Origin: Dehalobacter sp.
Lineage (GTDB): Bacteria > Bacillota > Desulfitobacteriia > Desulfitobacteriales > Syntrophobotulaceae
DNA length: 64,000 bases
Direction: 5' to 3'
Assembly (NCBI GenBank): GCA_023667845.1
Contig: JAMPIU010000053.1
Span: 155,903 to 219,902, forward strand
Within the stretch, counting starts at the first letter, position 1. The number at the start of each line of letters is the position of its first letter. A program made the position numbers and the translations under genes. This document shows positions 1 through 8,700 of the stretch, one piece after another. The notes beneath the pieces were generated by a model. That model had not been told where the DNA came from, made no database searches, and saw only the letters and a program-made list of their open reading frames with translations.

Positions 1-2
1 AT

Positions 3-98
3 TGCAATGCCGGAGAGAACAATGTAGTGGTAACCAGTGTTTCGGGCTCAAGTTCATCAGGCTTCTATATGATTGTCAGACCTAAGTTTTTTGAATAG
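3..98 (+). CDS. 3' end of an unidentified gene (partial)
   Basis: An open frame runs in from the window edge and stops at the TAG at 96-98. The visible 31 residues contain a V-V-V-T-S-V-S-G-S-S-S-S-G stretch and end in R-P-K-F-F-E. The Ser/Gly/Val-rich composition would suit the end of a secreted beta-rich domain, but this is too short to name. It is followed by a weak hairpin and then the EAL/Tad operon, so it may be an upstream unit. Confidence 0.45.
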   Translation, partial: CNAGENNVVVTSVSGSSSSGFYMIVRPKFFE

Positions 99-101
99 TT
101 T

Positions 102-124
102 TACCCGAAAATAAGGGTATTTTT
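102..124 (+). terminator. weak Rho-independent terminator candidate
   Basis: TACCC (102-106) and GGGTA (115-119) form a 5-bp stem with an 8-nt loop, followed by a run of T. The stem is short, so termination may be partial. Confidence 0.35.
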
Positions 125-177
125 GCTTTGATGGATTTGACGAATAATCAGCGGATGAACAAAGCTATCTCCTTGTC

Positions 178-873
178 TTGATAGTAAAGGCGGTGATTAT
201 CACGAATTGCCAATCAAAAAGTTCAGCCTGTTTTCTGGACAATATTTTGTCCGGTAGGATAAAAACAGAAATAGCTTTTCAGCCAATTTGGGATTTGCAG
301 AAAATGAAGGTATTCGGTTTTGAAGCATTAGCTCGATGGGAAAATCTTAGGCCGGATAAAGTTTTTTTTGAGGCTGCCCAAAATAATTTAGTGCTGGAAT
401 TGGAAACTTTGATTTTGGCGGAAATATGCCGGATCGGAAAAAGTACAAAAGGAAAGACGTTTATTAACGTTCATCCAAGCTTGCCCGATCCTTATTTTTG
501 GGAGTGTTTAAAAGGTCAAAATGTAATTTTAGAAATAACGGAATCGGAAACAATTTGCTTTCCAGCTTTAAATGTCCTTAGAGACTTAGGTTTTATTTTG
601 GCTTTAGATGATTTTGGTACCGGTTCGGCAACATTAGAATCTTTGTGCCTTGTCGAGCCTGAGTATATAAAGCTTGATAAAAGTCTCATCCAATCAAAGA
701 ATGTGGTAAGCCGGGATAGCCTGATAACGGCTTTTGTTGGACATGCCACAAGACTGAATACCAAGGTGATAGTTGAAGGCATAGAAAACCGTGAACAATT
801 GCAGGCTGCAAGGATAAACGGTTCTCACTACGGACAAGGTTATTTCCTCGGAAAACCTGAAATTATTTGTTGA
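178..873 (+). CDS. EAL-domain c-di-GMP phosphodiesterase
   Basis: A stand-alone EAL domain of about 231 aa that should hydrolyse cyclic di-GMP in the cytoplasm. The signature E-A-L is at residues 49-51, followed by the Asn of N-V-H-P (about 97), E-I-T-E (about 119-122), D-D-F-G (144-147), I-K-L-D-K (about 164-168), the general-base Glu in V-E-G-I-E (200) and Q220 in G-Q-G-Y. All the usual metal and catalytic residues are therefore present and activity is likely. There is no sensor, PAS or GGDEF domain. The start is uncertain: TTG at 178 lacks a good ribosome site, and GTG at 190 is possible. It ends 29 bp before cpaB, so it is probably the first gene of the pilus operon and may tune c-di-GMP for pilus control. 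Confidence 0.88.
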   Translation: MIVKAVIITNCQSKSSACFLDNILSGRIKTEIAFQPIWDLQKMKVFGFEALARWENLRPDKVFFEAAQNNLVLELETLILAEICRIGKSTKGKTFINVHPSLPDPYFWECLKGQNVILEITESETICFPALNVLRDLGFILALDDFGTGSATLESLCLVEPEYIKLDKSLIQSKNVVSRDSLITAFVGHATRLNTKVIVEGIENREQLQAARINGSHYGQGYFLGKPEIIC

Positions 874-902
874 AGGTGATAATAAATTAAGGAGTGGTTT
901 TT

Positions 903-1664
903 TTGAGAAGAATATTATTTATTTTAGGTTTGGTTATCGCTTTAGGGAGCGGCATAGGCCTTTATTTTTATATGGATTATGCAAAAGGTTTGATTCCTGT
1001 GGTTTATGCCGCCACAAATATTACTGAAGATACCGTTATAAGCGCACAACAATTGAAAGTTAAAAGTGTTCCAAGGGAAAGTGTGCCTTCAGGAGTTGCA
1101 GCAAGTATCAACCAGGTAGTAAATAAGTCTCTTAATTGGCCTTTAAAAGAAGGCGATCCGGTGCGGTTGGATAAAATAGAACAAAACACAAAGGCGGAGA
1201 TTGAAAATTCGAGATTAATCGCCTTCAAAACAGATTACAACGGATCCATTGCCGGCCTTGCTAAATACGGACAAACCGTTGACCTTGTTTTAACTCTTGA
1301 CCCAAAACAAACGGGTAATTTATCGCTTGCCGGATATATTGTCACTGATTTATTTATTGAAGCGACTGCTGATTCATCGGGGAAGATATTATCTTCTGCA
1401 GATATCCCGAATTTAAATAAATCAGCATCTGTTGTGAGTTTATCAGGCAGTGAGCAAACAACCGGTATCCCGACAGAAATAATAGCAAAGGTTACGCCTA
1501 AACAGTTTTTAGTAATAAAACAAGCCGAAACAATGGGAACTATTTCGTTGGGGCAGCGCGATAAGAATGCCAAGAATCTATACAATATAAACGATGTTAT
1601 CGAAAATTCACAGATGAATATTGGCAAAGATTTTATTGTTTCATTGCTTCAGCTTCAAAAGTAA
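903..1664 (+). CDS. cpaB: CpaB/RcpC-like Tad pilus assembly protein (SAF domain)
   Basis: About 253 aa with one N-terminal membrane segment (roughly residues 4-22) and an extracytoplasmic SAF-like domain starting near V-V-Y-A-A-T-N-I-T-E-D-T, typical of CpaB proteins of the Tad/Flp pilus. I chose TTG at 903 because AAGGAG lies 8 nt upstream; the GTG at 894 overlaps that site. In Gram-negatives CpaB works with the secretin CpaC. No secretin is present here, as expected for a Gram-positive-type envelope. It is followed by TadZ 20 bp later. Confidence 0.75.
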   Translation: MRRILFILGLVIALGSGIGLYFYMDYAKGLIPVVYAATNITEDTVISAQQLKVKSVPRESVPSGVAASINQVVNKSLNWPLKEGDPVRLDKIEQNTKAEIENSRLIAFKTDYNGSIAGLAKYGQTVDLVLTLDPKQTGNLSLAGYIVTDLFIEATADSSGKILSSADIPNLNKSASVVSLSGSEQTTGIPTEIIAKVTPKQFLVIKQAETMGTISLGQRDKNAKNLYNINDVIENSQMNIGKDFIVSLLQLQK

Positions 1665-1684
1665 GAGTTATTGGAGGAAATCTT

Positions 1685-2512
1685 ATGGTTGATGAAAATA
1701 AAGCGGTTAATGAGCAGGCGAAGAAAATAATCGCCTTATGGAGTGTCTGCAGTGTTGGAAAGTCGACGCTTGCATGCAATTTGGCCCGGAAACTGGCAAA
1801 GGAAACAAACTTAAAAATAGGGTTGTTGGATTTTTCGCTAATAACGCCCTGCCTCCACTTATTTTTAGATCTGGAAGATAAAGAAAGCTCAATTGAATAT
1901 ATCCTTAAGTCCTGGCAGGATAATTATTCTTATCACGATTTGCTTAAGGAAAACGCCCACATAACGAAGAACCTTCCAAATTTATTATGTTGGACGGGAT
2001 TAATTAAAAACCCCCAATTAATTGATAAGCTGGGAGATATTCAAGCCCGTACAATAATATACGAGTTATTCGATCTCGTAGATATTCTTTTTATTGACGT
2101 CCAAAGCGATACGCTGCTTATTTCCACCGACGCAGCGCTGAAAACAGCAACAGATGTGTTGGTCGTTGTAGACCAGAACAGAAACACGATTGAGAACACT
2201 GCTAAATGGCTTAATAATTTACATGCCCGAAATATGGATATGAATAAATTCCAATTAATCATCAACCAATATTCCAATAAAGCAGTGTACACGAAAAATA
2301 AAATTGAGGGCAATCTTTCGCTGCCCCTGCTTGGAACAGTACCGGGCGTTTCCAAGGTGAATTATGATAACTCCACTGTCTCGCTGGTTCCCTTATTAAA
2401 ATACGGTAAATTTGATAAAGCAATTGAAAATATTCTGCTGCGGCTTCATTTAACTAAAGCCGTAAAAAAACGACGTATATTGCGGGATTCGAATTGGAGG
2501 ATATTTAAATGA
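1685..2512 (+). CDS. tadZ: TadZ/CpaE-like MinD-family ATPase with atypical P-loop
   Basis: A 275-aa MinD/ParA-fold protein in the TadZ position of the Tad operon, expected to localise the pilus machine at the membrane. The region around residues 17-30 reads W-S-V-C-S-V-G-K-S-T-L, which keeps G-K-S-T but lacks the usual K-G-G signature of the deviant Walker A motif. L-L-D-F-S (about 47-51) and L-F-I-D-V (about 136-140) sit where the other nucleotide-site strands should be. Many TadZ proteins are degenerate ATPases, so a mainly structural role is plausible. GGAGG precedes the ATG, and the end overlaps tadA by 4 bp. Confidence 0.7.
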   Translation: MVDENKAVNEQAKKIIALWSVCSVGKSTLACNLARKLAKETNLKIGLLDFSLITPCLHLFLDLEDKESSIEYILKSWQDNYSYHDLLKENAHITKNLPNLLCWTGLIKNPQLIDKLGDIQARTIIYELFDLVDILFIDVQSDTLLISTDAALKTATDVLVVVDQNRNTIENTAKWLNNLHARNMDMNKFQLIINQYSNKAVYTKNKIEGNLSLPLLGTVPGVSKVNYDNSTVSLVPLLKYGKFDKAIENILLRLHLTKAVKKRRILRDSNWRIFK

Positions 2513-3933
2513 GAATCAGTTCAGTTAAAGCTGTTGAACAAAAAGCGTATGACACAGAAAGCAAAAATCATCTATATCAAACAACAAGTATTATTCAGAC
2601 AATATTAACTGAAAACCACCCTAAATTGCTTAACGATGCTATTTATGGGGTAGGTGAATGTCAAAAACAAATCCGCAATGTTATAAAAGATATTATTCGT
2701 CATGAGAAACTCGATGTACCCGATATGAGTATCGATGAAATTGCTTGGGAGGTATATAAATACATCATTGGGTATGATGTTATCCATGACCTTCTTCTTG
2801 ATGCTGAGATAACAGAAATATGCGTAAATGGTCCGTATCAAATCACGTATAAAAAGAATGGAATCAGGTATTTAGCAAAGGATATTAAGTTTACAGATCT
2901 GGCTCATCTTGAAAAAATAACAGAACGCATCTTGCTCACCTGCCACTCAGAAGCTAATGAGGGCAGCCCTATGGTGGATAATGCTTGGCTTCCGGATCGA
3001 AGCAGGGTTGTAATTAATAAAAGCTCGATCGTCCCTAGCCACGGAATTACATTAAATATCCGGAGATTTAGGGATAAAAACTTTTCCTTGGAAGAACTTG
3101 AAAAGATCGGGACGTTAAAAATAGCTGAAAAAAGCAGATCTCTAAATTCTCTAAATAAAGAGCGTGAAGTGATCAAAAGTATTCCAAGCAAAGAACATTC
3201 TTATCGACAGCTTGATTTTATTCGGGATGTTGTAAGAGCGGGCGCTACTATCATAGTCAGCGGCGGGACTCACACCGGAAAAACAACTTTGATTCGTACC
3301 TTGGCCTCAATTTTTCAAGATCTTATTCCGGATGAAAATGTTCCTGGCGATCCCGAAAGCGGTTTGCGAATAATAACTATCGAAAATGGCCCGGAGCTGC
3401 AGCTGGTAAAATACTACCCTGGTCTTGAGGTAGTTGAAATGCTTGAACGCGACACAAAATACAATCCTTTAGGGGTAGAGGAAATCTACCCGCAGGTTAT
3501 GAGAATGGACCCGGATGTAATTTTGGTTGGTGAAATCCGTTTTCCGATTGAGGCAATGTATACTTTGCGGGCCATGCGATCCGGTCACGCCAATACAATG
3601 GCCTCAATTCATACCTATGACGCTGAATCATGCTGTCAGGAATTAAGAACCAAGGTTCAAGCTATCTCCAATGTCAGTGACAAGGTAATTAACACAGAAA
3701 TCGTCACGGCAGTGGATATTATTATCCAGTTAGGGATAGTGGATAGAAAAATTGAAATTACCCAAGTCGCTGAATTAGATCTGGATTCGGAGTGTAATAT
3801 TGTTATTAAAGATATTTTTAAAAGAGATAGCGACGGGAAAATGATCTTTAACCTCATAAGCAAAAAACTTGCAACTCGTCTTATGGCCAAGGGCAGAAAA
3901 AATGCAAGTGATGTTAAGAGGTGGTTGGTATGA
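2509..3933 (+). CDS. tadA: TadA/CpaF type II/IV secretion ATPase
   Basis: A 474-aa motor ATPase powering Tad pilus assembly. The Walker A motif S-G-G-T-H-T-G-K-T-T lies at about residues 249-259, and the Walker B / Asp-box region M-D-P-D-V-I-L-V-G-E-I-R at about 331-342. It is followed by R-A-M-R-S-G-H-A-N-T-M-A-S-I-H-T, the His-box typical of CpaF. The N-terminal part resembles the CpaF N-terminal domain. There is an insertion of about 35 residues between the N-terminal domain and the P-loop. It is translationally coupled (ATGA) to tadZ upstream and to tadB downstream. Confidence 0.92.
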   Translation: MRISSVKAVEQKAYDTESKNHLYQTTSIIQTILTENHPKLLNDAIYGVGECQKQIRNVIKDIIRHEKLDVPDMSIDEIAWEVYKYIIGYDVIHDLLLDAEITEICVNGPYQITYKKNGIRYLAKDIKFTDLAHLEKITERILLTCHSEANEGSPMVDNAWLPDRSRVVINKSSIVPSHGITLNIRRFRDKNFSLEELEKIGTLKIAEKSRSLNSLNKEREVIKSIPSKEHSYRQLDFIRDVVRAGATIIVSGGTHTGKTTLIRTLASIFQDLIPDENVPGDPESGLRIITIENGPELQLVKYYPGLEVVEMLERDTKYNPLGVEEIYPQVMRMDPDVILVGEIRFPIEAMYTLRAMRSGHANTMASIHTYDAESCCQELRTKVQAISNVSDKVINTEIVTAVDIIIQLGIVDRKIEITQVAELDLDSECNIVIKDIFKRDSDGKMIFNLISKKLATRLMAKGRKNASDVKRWLV

Positions 3934-4886
3934 CGCTTGTTCTTTGTTATGGAATAAGCATCGGGCTTTTATTGTCTGTCATTGTATGGTTTCTCGGGAA
4001 AAAAGAAAAGAAGCAAATATCAGGTTTCATAAATGAAAGGATATACTATTTGCAAGACAAAGTTAAAAATAACAACAGGATAAGTAATTTTGTGAGATAT
4101 TACAATAAAAAAATCTACATTACAAATTTGAAGTTGAGCTTAAAAGCTCTTTTTTTTATTAGTATAGGGTTTTGTTTCATTTCTTTTTTCCTCTCAATAG
4201 TGATTCTTTCGGAAAAAATTCCGAATCCCACCTACCAGAATCCGGGAGCTGTAATCGTAAGCCATAATATTTTTGGGATTGTTATTTTTATGATTGTTGG
4301 CTTCATGATCCCCTGGGTATTGTTAAATTTAATCTATCACAGTACGCGAAGAATGTTAAATAAACAGGCCTTGAACACTTTCAATCTTATATTAAACAAT
4401 TATATCGTGCGCAATAATCTTGAAGCTGCAACCTGGGATTCAATTGCTGCCATGCCTTCTCAAATGCGGTCTTTGTTTAGCCGAATCCAGTCCCGGGTCA
4501 ATAATGGAGAAGAATTCGATACGGTTGTCTATAAAATATCGATACTTCTAAAACTGCAGTCTTTCAGGGACTTTTACAACGTCATCGTTTCTTCTAGGCT
4601 GGCCGGGGGTAACACAGAAGACCTTTTATACAGGCTTACAGATAAAATCAGATCAAGAAAAAACAGGGCACAATCAATTAAAGAGGATCTTAATCCGCTA
4701 ATCTCGAAAGCTGTGGCTTTTACGCTGGTAATGATTCTTACGTATTTAGGCGTAAGTCTTGTTTGGCCAGATTCAATAGCCCTGGTAAAACAATCCTCAA
4801 TAGGACACCTTTATATCAACTCCATAATAATCTCCATTTTAATTGAGACTGCTCTATTGCTGAAATTTTTATCAATGGAGGATTAA
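3930..4886 (+). CDS. tadB: TadB-like inner-membrane platform protein
   Basis: About 318 aa with membrane segments near the N-terminus, at about 70-95, 110-135, 255-275 and the C-terminus, flanking a cytoplasmic helical GspF-like domain (T2SSF). This matches TadB, the platform subunit paired with TadC. I chose ATG 3930 (in the ATGA overlap with tadA) because AAGAGG lies 7-10 nt upstream; GTG 3921 is inside the ribosome site. It is named by order and topology more than by motif. Confidence 0.75.
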   Translation: MTLVLCYGISIGLLLSVIVWFLGKKEKKQISGFINERIYYLQDKVKNNNRISNFVRYYNKKIYITNLKLSLKALFFISIGFCFISFFLSIVILSEKIPNPTYQNPGAVIVSHNIFGIVIFMIVGFMIPWVLLNLIYHSTRRMLNKQALNTFNLILNNYIVRNNLEAATWDSIAAMPSQMRSLFSRIQSRVNNGEEFDTVVYKISILLKLQSFRDFYNVIVSSRLAGGNTEDLLYRLTDKIRSRKNRAQSIKEDLNPLISKAVAFTLVMILTYLGVSLVWPDSIALVKQSSIGHLYINSIIISILIETALLLKFLSMED

Positions 4887-5798
4887 GTGAGTATGAATAC
4901 ATTATTGATTTGTTCTATAGGAATTTCACTGGGTTTGTTACTGCTTTTTGCGGCGTTTTTTATTAAGACCAACCGCAAGGAGTCTAAGAGAATAAATTCT
5001 CTTCGCACTGCTGTGCTTTCATATAGGCAAGCCCAGGATACTTCTTTAGAAAAACTTCGCAAAAAGATGTCAAATTATATCTCTAAATTATTAAGCAAAA
5101 AGCCGGGGCATAATCGTTCGGCGAACATGCTGGAAATACTCAAACAGCCTGGAAAACCAATGCCGATAGGTTATGCGGAATATAAGACTTTTAAAAATTT
5201 ATCCCCTTTCATATTTGCAGTCTTATTTGGCTTTGCAGGCTTTTCCACGAAAGACTTGATGATGGCAATAGGGTTGATCTGTGTAGGCTTTTTTGTGGGG
5301 AACATAGCGCCCACAGCCATACTTGCGTATTTTTACAACCAGTACAAAAATGCCCTCATCAATGAGTTGTCGGAAATCATGGCCTATATTGTTGATTTGA
5401 GAAAAGCGGGACAAACCATAGCCGATTCTATTCGCGGGGCCTTATTCGCGACCAATAAATTGCGGCCTCACTTGGAGAAACTTTTGCAGGATATGTCTAT
5501 AACAGGGCCAAAACCGGCGCTTGCCAAATTGAGTAAAGAAACTGATATCGATGAATTGAAAAATCTCGCGGATATTTTAATGCAATCTATCACCATTGAT
5601 AGTTCTAATATGGTTGCATATATGGCAAGCCGGTCACGGGACATTGAATATATTGAGGGGTTAAAAGAAATAAGGCGGTATAAAAACAAAAAAATGCTTG
5701 TCGAAGCCTTGACTGCAATCCCATTTGTTATGATCCCTCTCATAATTCTTGTCCCGCTGCTATACCAGGCCAATCAAAGCCTTGGCCAAATAATGTAG
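4887..5798 (+). CDS. tadC: TadC-like inner-membrane platform protein
   Basis: A 303-aa protein with an N-terminal membrane helix, a central pair of helices (about 105-150) and a C-terminal hydrophobic segment. Between them is a cytoplasmic T2SSF-type domain with M-A-Y-I-V-D-L-R-K-A-G, the region usually seen in TadC. GTG 4887 or ATG 4893 could start it; GGAGG at 4877-4881 fits either. It sits directly behind tadB and in front of the pilin genes. Confidence 0.75.
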   Translation: MSMNTLLICSIGISLGLLLLFAAFFIKTNRKESKRINSLRTAVLSYRQAQDTSLEKLRKKMSNYISKLLSKKPGHNRSANMLEILKQPGKPMPIGYAEYKTFKNLSPFIFAVLFGFAGFSTKDLMMAIGLICVGFFVGNIAPTAILAYFYNQYKNALINELSEIMAYIVDLRKAGQTIADSIRGALFATNKLRPHLEKLLQDMSITGPKPALAKLSKETDIDELKNLADILMQSITIDSSNMVAYMASRSRDIEYIEGLKEIRRYKNKKMLVEALTAIPFVMIPLIILVPLLYQANQSLGQIM

Positions 5799-5811
5799 GA
5801 GGTGGCAATAT

Positions 5812-5991
5812 GTGAAAAAAATTGTCTGCGGTCTGGCAACAGTGCTGCGTGATGAAAGGGGGGATCTTGTTCAAAATATCGTATTGCTGTTAGGGGGCAT
5901 TCTGGCAACGATAGGCATTGCAGTAATTCTTTACAATACAATAACAGCCAAAATAGCAAATGACTCAGCCGGAATGAGCAAACTTAATTAA
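5812..5991 (+). CDS. small Flp-like pilin 1
   Basis: A 59-aa gene starting at GTG 5812, because the overlapping ATG at 5810 is followed at once by TGA. AGGAGGTGG lies just upstream. The product has a short basic N-terminus, then D-E-R-G-D-L-V-Q-N-I-V and one hydrophobic helix of about 22 residues, then a short polar tail. Length and layout match Flp-type major pilins. The R-G-D-L-V-Q-N-I motif is shared with the next gene, pointing to tandem duplication. Confidence 0.75.
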   Translation: MKKIVCGLATVLRDERGDLVQNIVLLLGGILATIGIAVILYNTITAKIANDSAGMSKLN

Positions 5992-6011
5992 GAAGGGGGG
6001 GTTATTTTTTT

Positions 6012-6188
6012 ATGGGAAATTTTCTAAAAAACCTTTACAAAGATGAAGGCGGAGATCTTGTTCAAAATATTATTTGGATATTCGGCGGTGTTCTGGCTAC
6101 GGTGGGAGCTGTATCGGTGCTGTTTGTCACGATCCGGGGCAAACTCACAAGTATGAATACCAGTATAACGAATATCACTACTCCTTAA
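6012..6188 (+). CDS. small Flp-like pilin 2
   Basis: A 58-aa product from ATG 6012 behind a long G-run ribosome site (about 5992-6000). It shares G-D-L-V-Q-N-I followed by a glycine-containing hydrophobic helix with pilin 1, and ends in a Thr/Asn-rich tail. It is probably a second major or minor pilin processed by the peptidase at 7266-7784. The pair is 20 bp apart. Confidence 0.75.
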   Translation: MGNFLKNLYKDEGGDLVQNIIWIFGGVLATVGAVSVLFVTIRGKLTSMNTSITNITTP

Positions 6189-6266
6189 TTAAAATATTCC
6201 TCACTGTGAGGAGGAAAGGAGACGGCGGATAGTATATGTTCAGACGTATGCTATCCGCTTAAAATA

Positions 6267-6701
6267 ATGCTTAAATTACTAAAAAAAACAATAGAAAACC
6301 CTGATAATGAACGGGGATCTACCTTGATTGAGTTCTTAATTGTTTTTGCATTATGGATGGCGATATTCTTCACATTCATATCGATGTTTTTCCTTAACAA
6401 TCTGCAGGGCTCAATGGTTAATGCCGTGAATCTCGGGTTGGAAAGGGCTGCTATTGTTGGAGGAACTACGACAGAGGTCCGAAATCTAATTAAAGATCAA
6501 CTGAAACACACCGGCGTCGATACTAGTTTATTTACGATTACAGGGTCGGGCAGTGATGTAAGCCGCACTGCTTATGGACAATATATAACAATTTCGATAA
6601 CCGGACCCCGAAAGTTTACTGATTGGTCAAGTGGGCATCCGGTTTCCAAATCGGAGACGGTTACAGTAACCAAAACGATCATGAGTCAATATTTGCCTTA
6701 A
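6267..6701 (+). CDS. TadE-like pseudopilin
   Basis: A 144-aa protein with a short cytoplasmic N-terminus, then R-G-S-T-L-I-E-F followed by a hydrophobic helix (about 22-45) and an extracytoplasmic beta-type domain. Gly-Ser-x-x-x-Glu before the helix is the TadE/pseudopilin processing signature. The position between the Flp genes and the peptidase supports the call. It ends immediately before the next reading frame. Confidence 0.75.
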   Translation: MLKLLKKTIENPDNERGSTLIEFLIVFALWMAIFFTFISMFFLNNLQGSMVNAVNLGLERAAIVGGTTTEVRNLIKDQLKHTGVDTSLFTITGSGSDVSRTAYGQYITISITGPRKFTDWSSGHPVSKSETVTVTKTIMSQYLP

Positions 6702-6713
6702 ATGAGGGTGTTT

Positions 6714-7238
6714 ATGAAGAAGATATATAAAATAATAAAAGACGACCGGGGTTCAACTTTAATTGAACTGCTGATTTTTTTGGGCATTTCTCTTGTCCTT
6801 ATTGGCTGGGCGACGGATTACTACCATGCCATAAACATAAAACGGGGAATAACAGACAGTATAAAATTTGCCGCTTTAGCGGCCAGCCAGCAAACCGATC
6901 AGGCAAAATTAAACCAAGGTATTTTGGCTATAGACTCAACGCAAGCGGATGTTGTTTTTTTAGATATGTTAAAGAAAAATTTATCTTTAGACAATGACCT
7001 GAATCCACTTCCTGGATCACCGGTTATTTATGTAAATAAAGCAACGCTTTATTATCAAACCTATAATTCTGATGTTTTGCCGGCAGTAAGCCCGATAGAC
7101 AGCCACGCTATCACTGAGCCGTCTTATGTTGTTTATATTGAAGTCAGAGTAAGTCGCGGCTTAACACAAATCGTCAATTCAACCCCTTATTGGACGATTA
7201 AAGTAGCGAAAGACGCTGCATTAAAAATCTCACCATAA
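6714..7238 (+). CDS. TadE/TadF-like pseudopilin
   Basis: About 174 aa. Like its upstream neighbour it has D-R-G-S-T-L-I-E-L directly before a hydrophobic helix, then a C-terminal extracytoplasmic domain. ATG 6714 is preferred over 6702 because GAGGG lies between them at a normal distance. TadE and TadF often occur as such a pair. It is likely a minor pilus component or initiation factor. Confidence 0.72.
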   Translation: MKKIYKIIKDDRGSTLIELLIFLGISLVLIGWATDYYHAINIKRGITDSIKFAALAASQQTDQAKLNQGILAIDSTQADVVFLDMLKKNLSLDNDLNPLPGSPVIYVNKATLYYQTYNSDVLPAVSPIDSHAITEPSYVVYIEVRVSRGLTQIVNSTPYWTIKVAKDAALKISP

Positions 7239-7265
7239 TTTGAAATGTAAGGAATGATTAAATAT

Positions 7266-7784
7266 ATGGTTAATTATTTAGCATTACTGGCACCTTTAAC
7301 TATGTTGTTAATTTGTGTTGTGACGGATTGGCGGAAGCGGAAAATATATAATTGGGTGACAACACCCGGGTTTTTTCTCGGGATAATCCATGTAATATGC
7401 GCCAAAACATATTCCGTAAATTATTGCGTTTCTTTCTTTTTCCTTTTCTTAATTCTCTTGTTAGTCTATTCCCACGGGGCAATGAGGGGAGGAGATGTTA
7501 AATTGCTGTCGGCTCTGAGCCTGTTTTTAACACCCGGAGCCTTCTTCTTTAATTTAGCGCTCTTTATGTTTTCAGCCTTCTTTTATTTCTTTTTTCAAAC
7601 TGTACGGGTTAAAGGTTTATCCCGAACTATTAATGATGTGAAAACAGATTCCCTTGTTTTGATCGCTATCGGAGAAAACAACAATTCTTTTGCAAATGGC
7701 GTAAAAAGCAGATTTTTTCCCGGTGGCGGTGCCGCTTTGATCTCATTATGCTATATAGTTACTTCATTCTTGTTTTGGTATTAA
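7266..7784 (+). CDS. tadV: A24-type prepilin peptidase (TadV/CpaA)
   Basis: About 172 aa with several membrane helices and the two aspartates of type IV prepilin peptidases: T-D-W-R-x-R-x-I-Y-N-W near the first helix, and G-G-D-V-K-L in the loop M-R-G-G-D-V-K-L-L-S-A (the GxGD-type motif). It should cleave the Flp and TadE precursors encoded just upstream. The start could be ATG 7254, but AAGGA abuts it, so ATG 7266 is preferred. It is the last gene of the pilus operon. Confidence 0.85.
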   Translation: MVNYLALLAPLTMLLICVVTDWRKRKIYNWVTTPGFFLGIIHVICAKTYSVNYCVSFFFLFLILLLVYSHGAMRGGDVKLLSALSLFLTPGAFFFNLALFMFSAFFYFFFQTVRVKGLSRTINDVKTDSLVLIAIGENNNSFANGVKSRFFPGGGAALISLCYIVTSFLFWY

Positions 7785-7832
7785 AGTTATTTTTACGAGT
7801 ATTCCTAAATGAAAGAAATAGAGGTTTTGTTA

Positions 7833-8645
7833 TCATAAGTGCCCACCTTGAAAAAAAGTCCTATTTTTGGGGCCACCATAGCTATTATCCTTATTATCTA
7901 AATCTGAAACAATAACTGTTACCCATGTTCTTTTACCAATGCTTTGACCAAATAAAGAACACCATGAAGCATAAAGCATATTTCCAGAAGCGCGTTTAAC
8001 AGCCTTAGTTATTACCTCCTTAGGCCATACACGCACATCATCACCTGACTTTATATTTAATAAGGCTAAACGCTTTCCAGATAGTTTTTCTTTTATTTCG
8101 TCAGCAATCTCATAATTTTCTTTTTCATATTCACTTTTTAGAACTTTAAATGTTATTATTTCCGCTGTTCCAGATTTAGAAAATGCATAAAGTGGGCCAT
8201 CATACCACGGCACGTGATCTTTGCTTATTATTACTTCATCAAATGCTTCAACCAAAAACGAAATTGCATACGATACTGGGTCAACTATTTTCTCATCTTC
8301 CCAATATTCATTTTCAAGAATCAAAAAAATGTCCGCTTCATTTTTAATTTGATTAACTGCCAATTGATCTCGTAATGAGGCTTTTGGGGTAATAACCGTA
8401 ATAAAGGTATGGCTATTACGGCATAGGCGGATTAATTCAATTGCATTGGTTATCTCATCACTCTTTTGAAAACAAGAGACAATATACATGTTTTTTATTT
8501 CCTTCAAAAGAGGGAGCAATTTTGTAAATGGTTTAGATATATCAATAATTTTCTTTGAGGGGCTGCTAATATTTTCAGGGTTAAACAAAGCATAGTTACC
8601 AAACTGGCATATACCAAAATCATCACTAACATTAACTTCGTACAT
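7833..8645 (-). CDS. divergent FtsZ/tubulin-like protein without GTP-binding loop
   Basis: A 270-aa protein I do not recognise as a named family. From about residue 65 it follows the order of FtsZ: a helix-strand pair with T-F-I-T-V-I-T-P, then E-A-D-I-F-L-I-L-E-N (like the FtsZ D-T-L-I-V-I-P-N-D strand), a helix ending A-I-S-F-L-V-E-A-F, then G-K-R-L-A-L-L-N-I-K-S-G-D-D-V with a following helix, and W-V-T-V-I-V near the end. These resemble the FtsZ C-terminal subdomain. The GGGTGTG loop expected near residues 50-60 is absent, so GTP binding is doubtful. The similarity is my reading by eye. It has a G-rich ribosome site and is the last gene of a minus-strand island. Confidence 0.5.
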   Translation of the reverse strand: MYEVNVSDDFGICQFGNYALFNPENISSPSKKIIDISKPFTKLLPLLKEIKNMYIVSCFQKSDEITNAIELIRLCRNSHTFITVITPKASLRDQLAVNQIKNEADIFLILENEYWEDEKIVDPVSYAISFLVEAFDEVIISKDHVPWYDGPLYAFSKSGTAEIITFKVLKSEYEKENYEIADEIKEKLSGKRLALLNIKSGDDVRVWPKEVITKAVKRASGNMLYASWCSLFGQSIGKRTWVTVIVSDLDNKDNSYGGPKNRTFFQGGHL

Positions 8646-8700
8646 TAATTTACCCCCCGCTCGCTTGGTGAAATATTTTTATATTTTCCATATAATCTCA

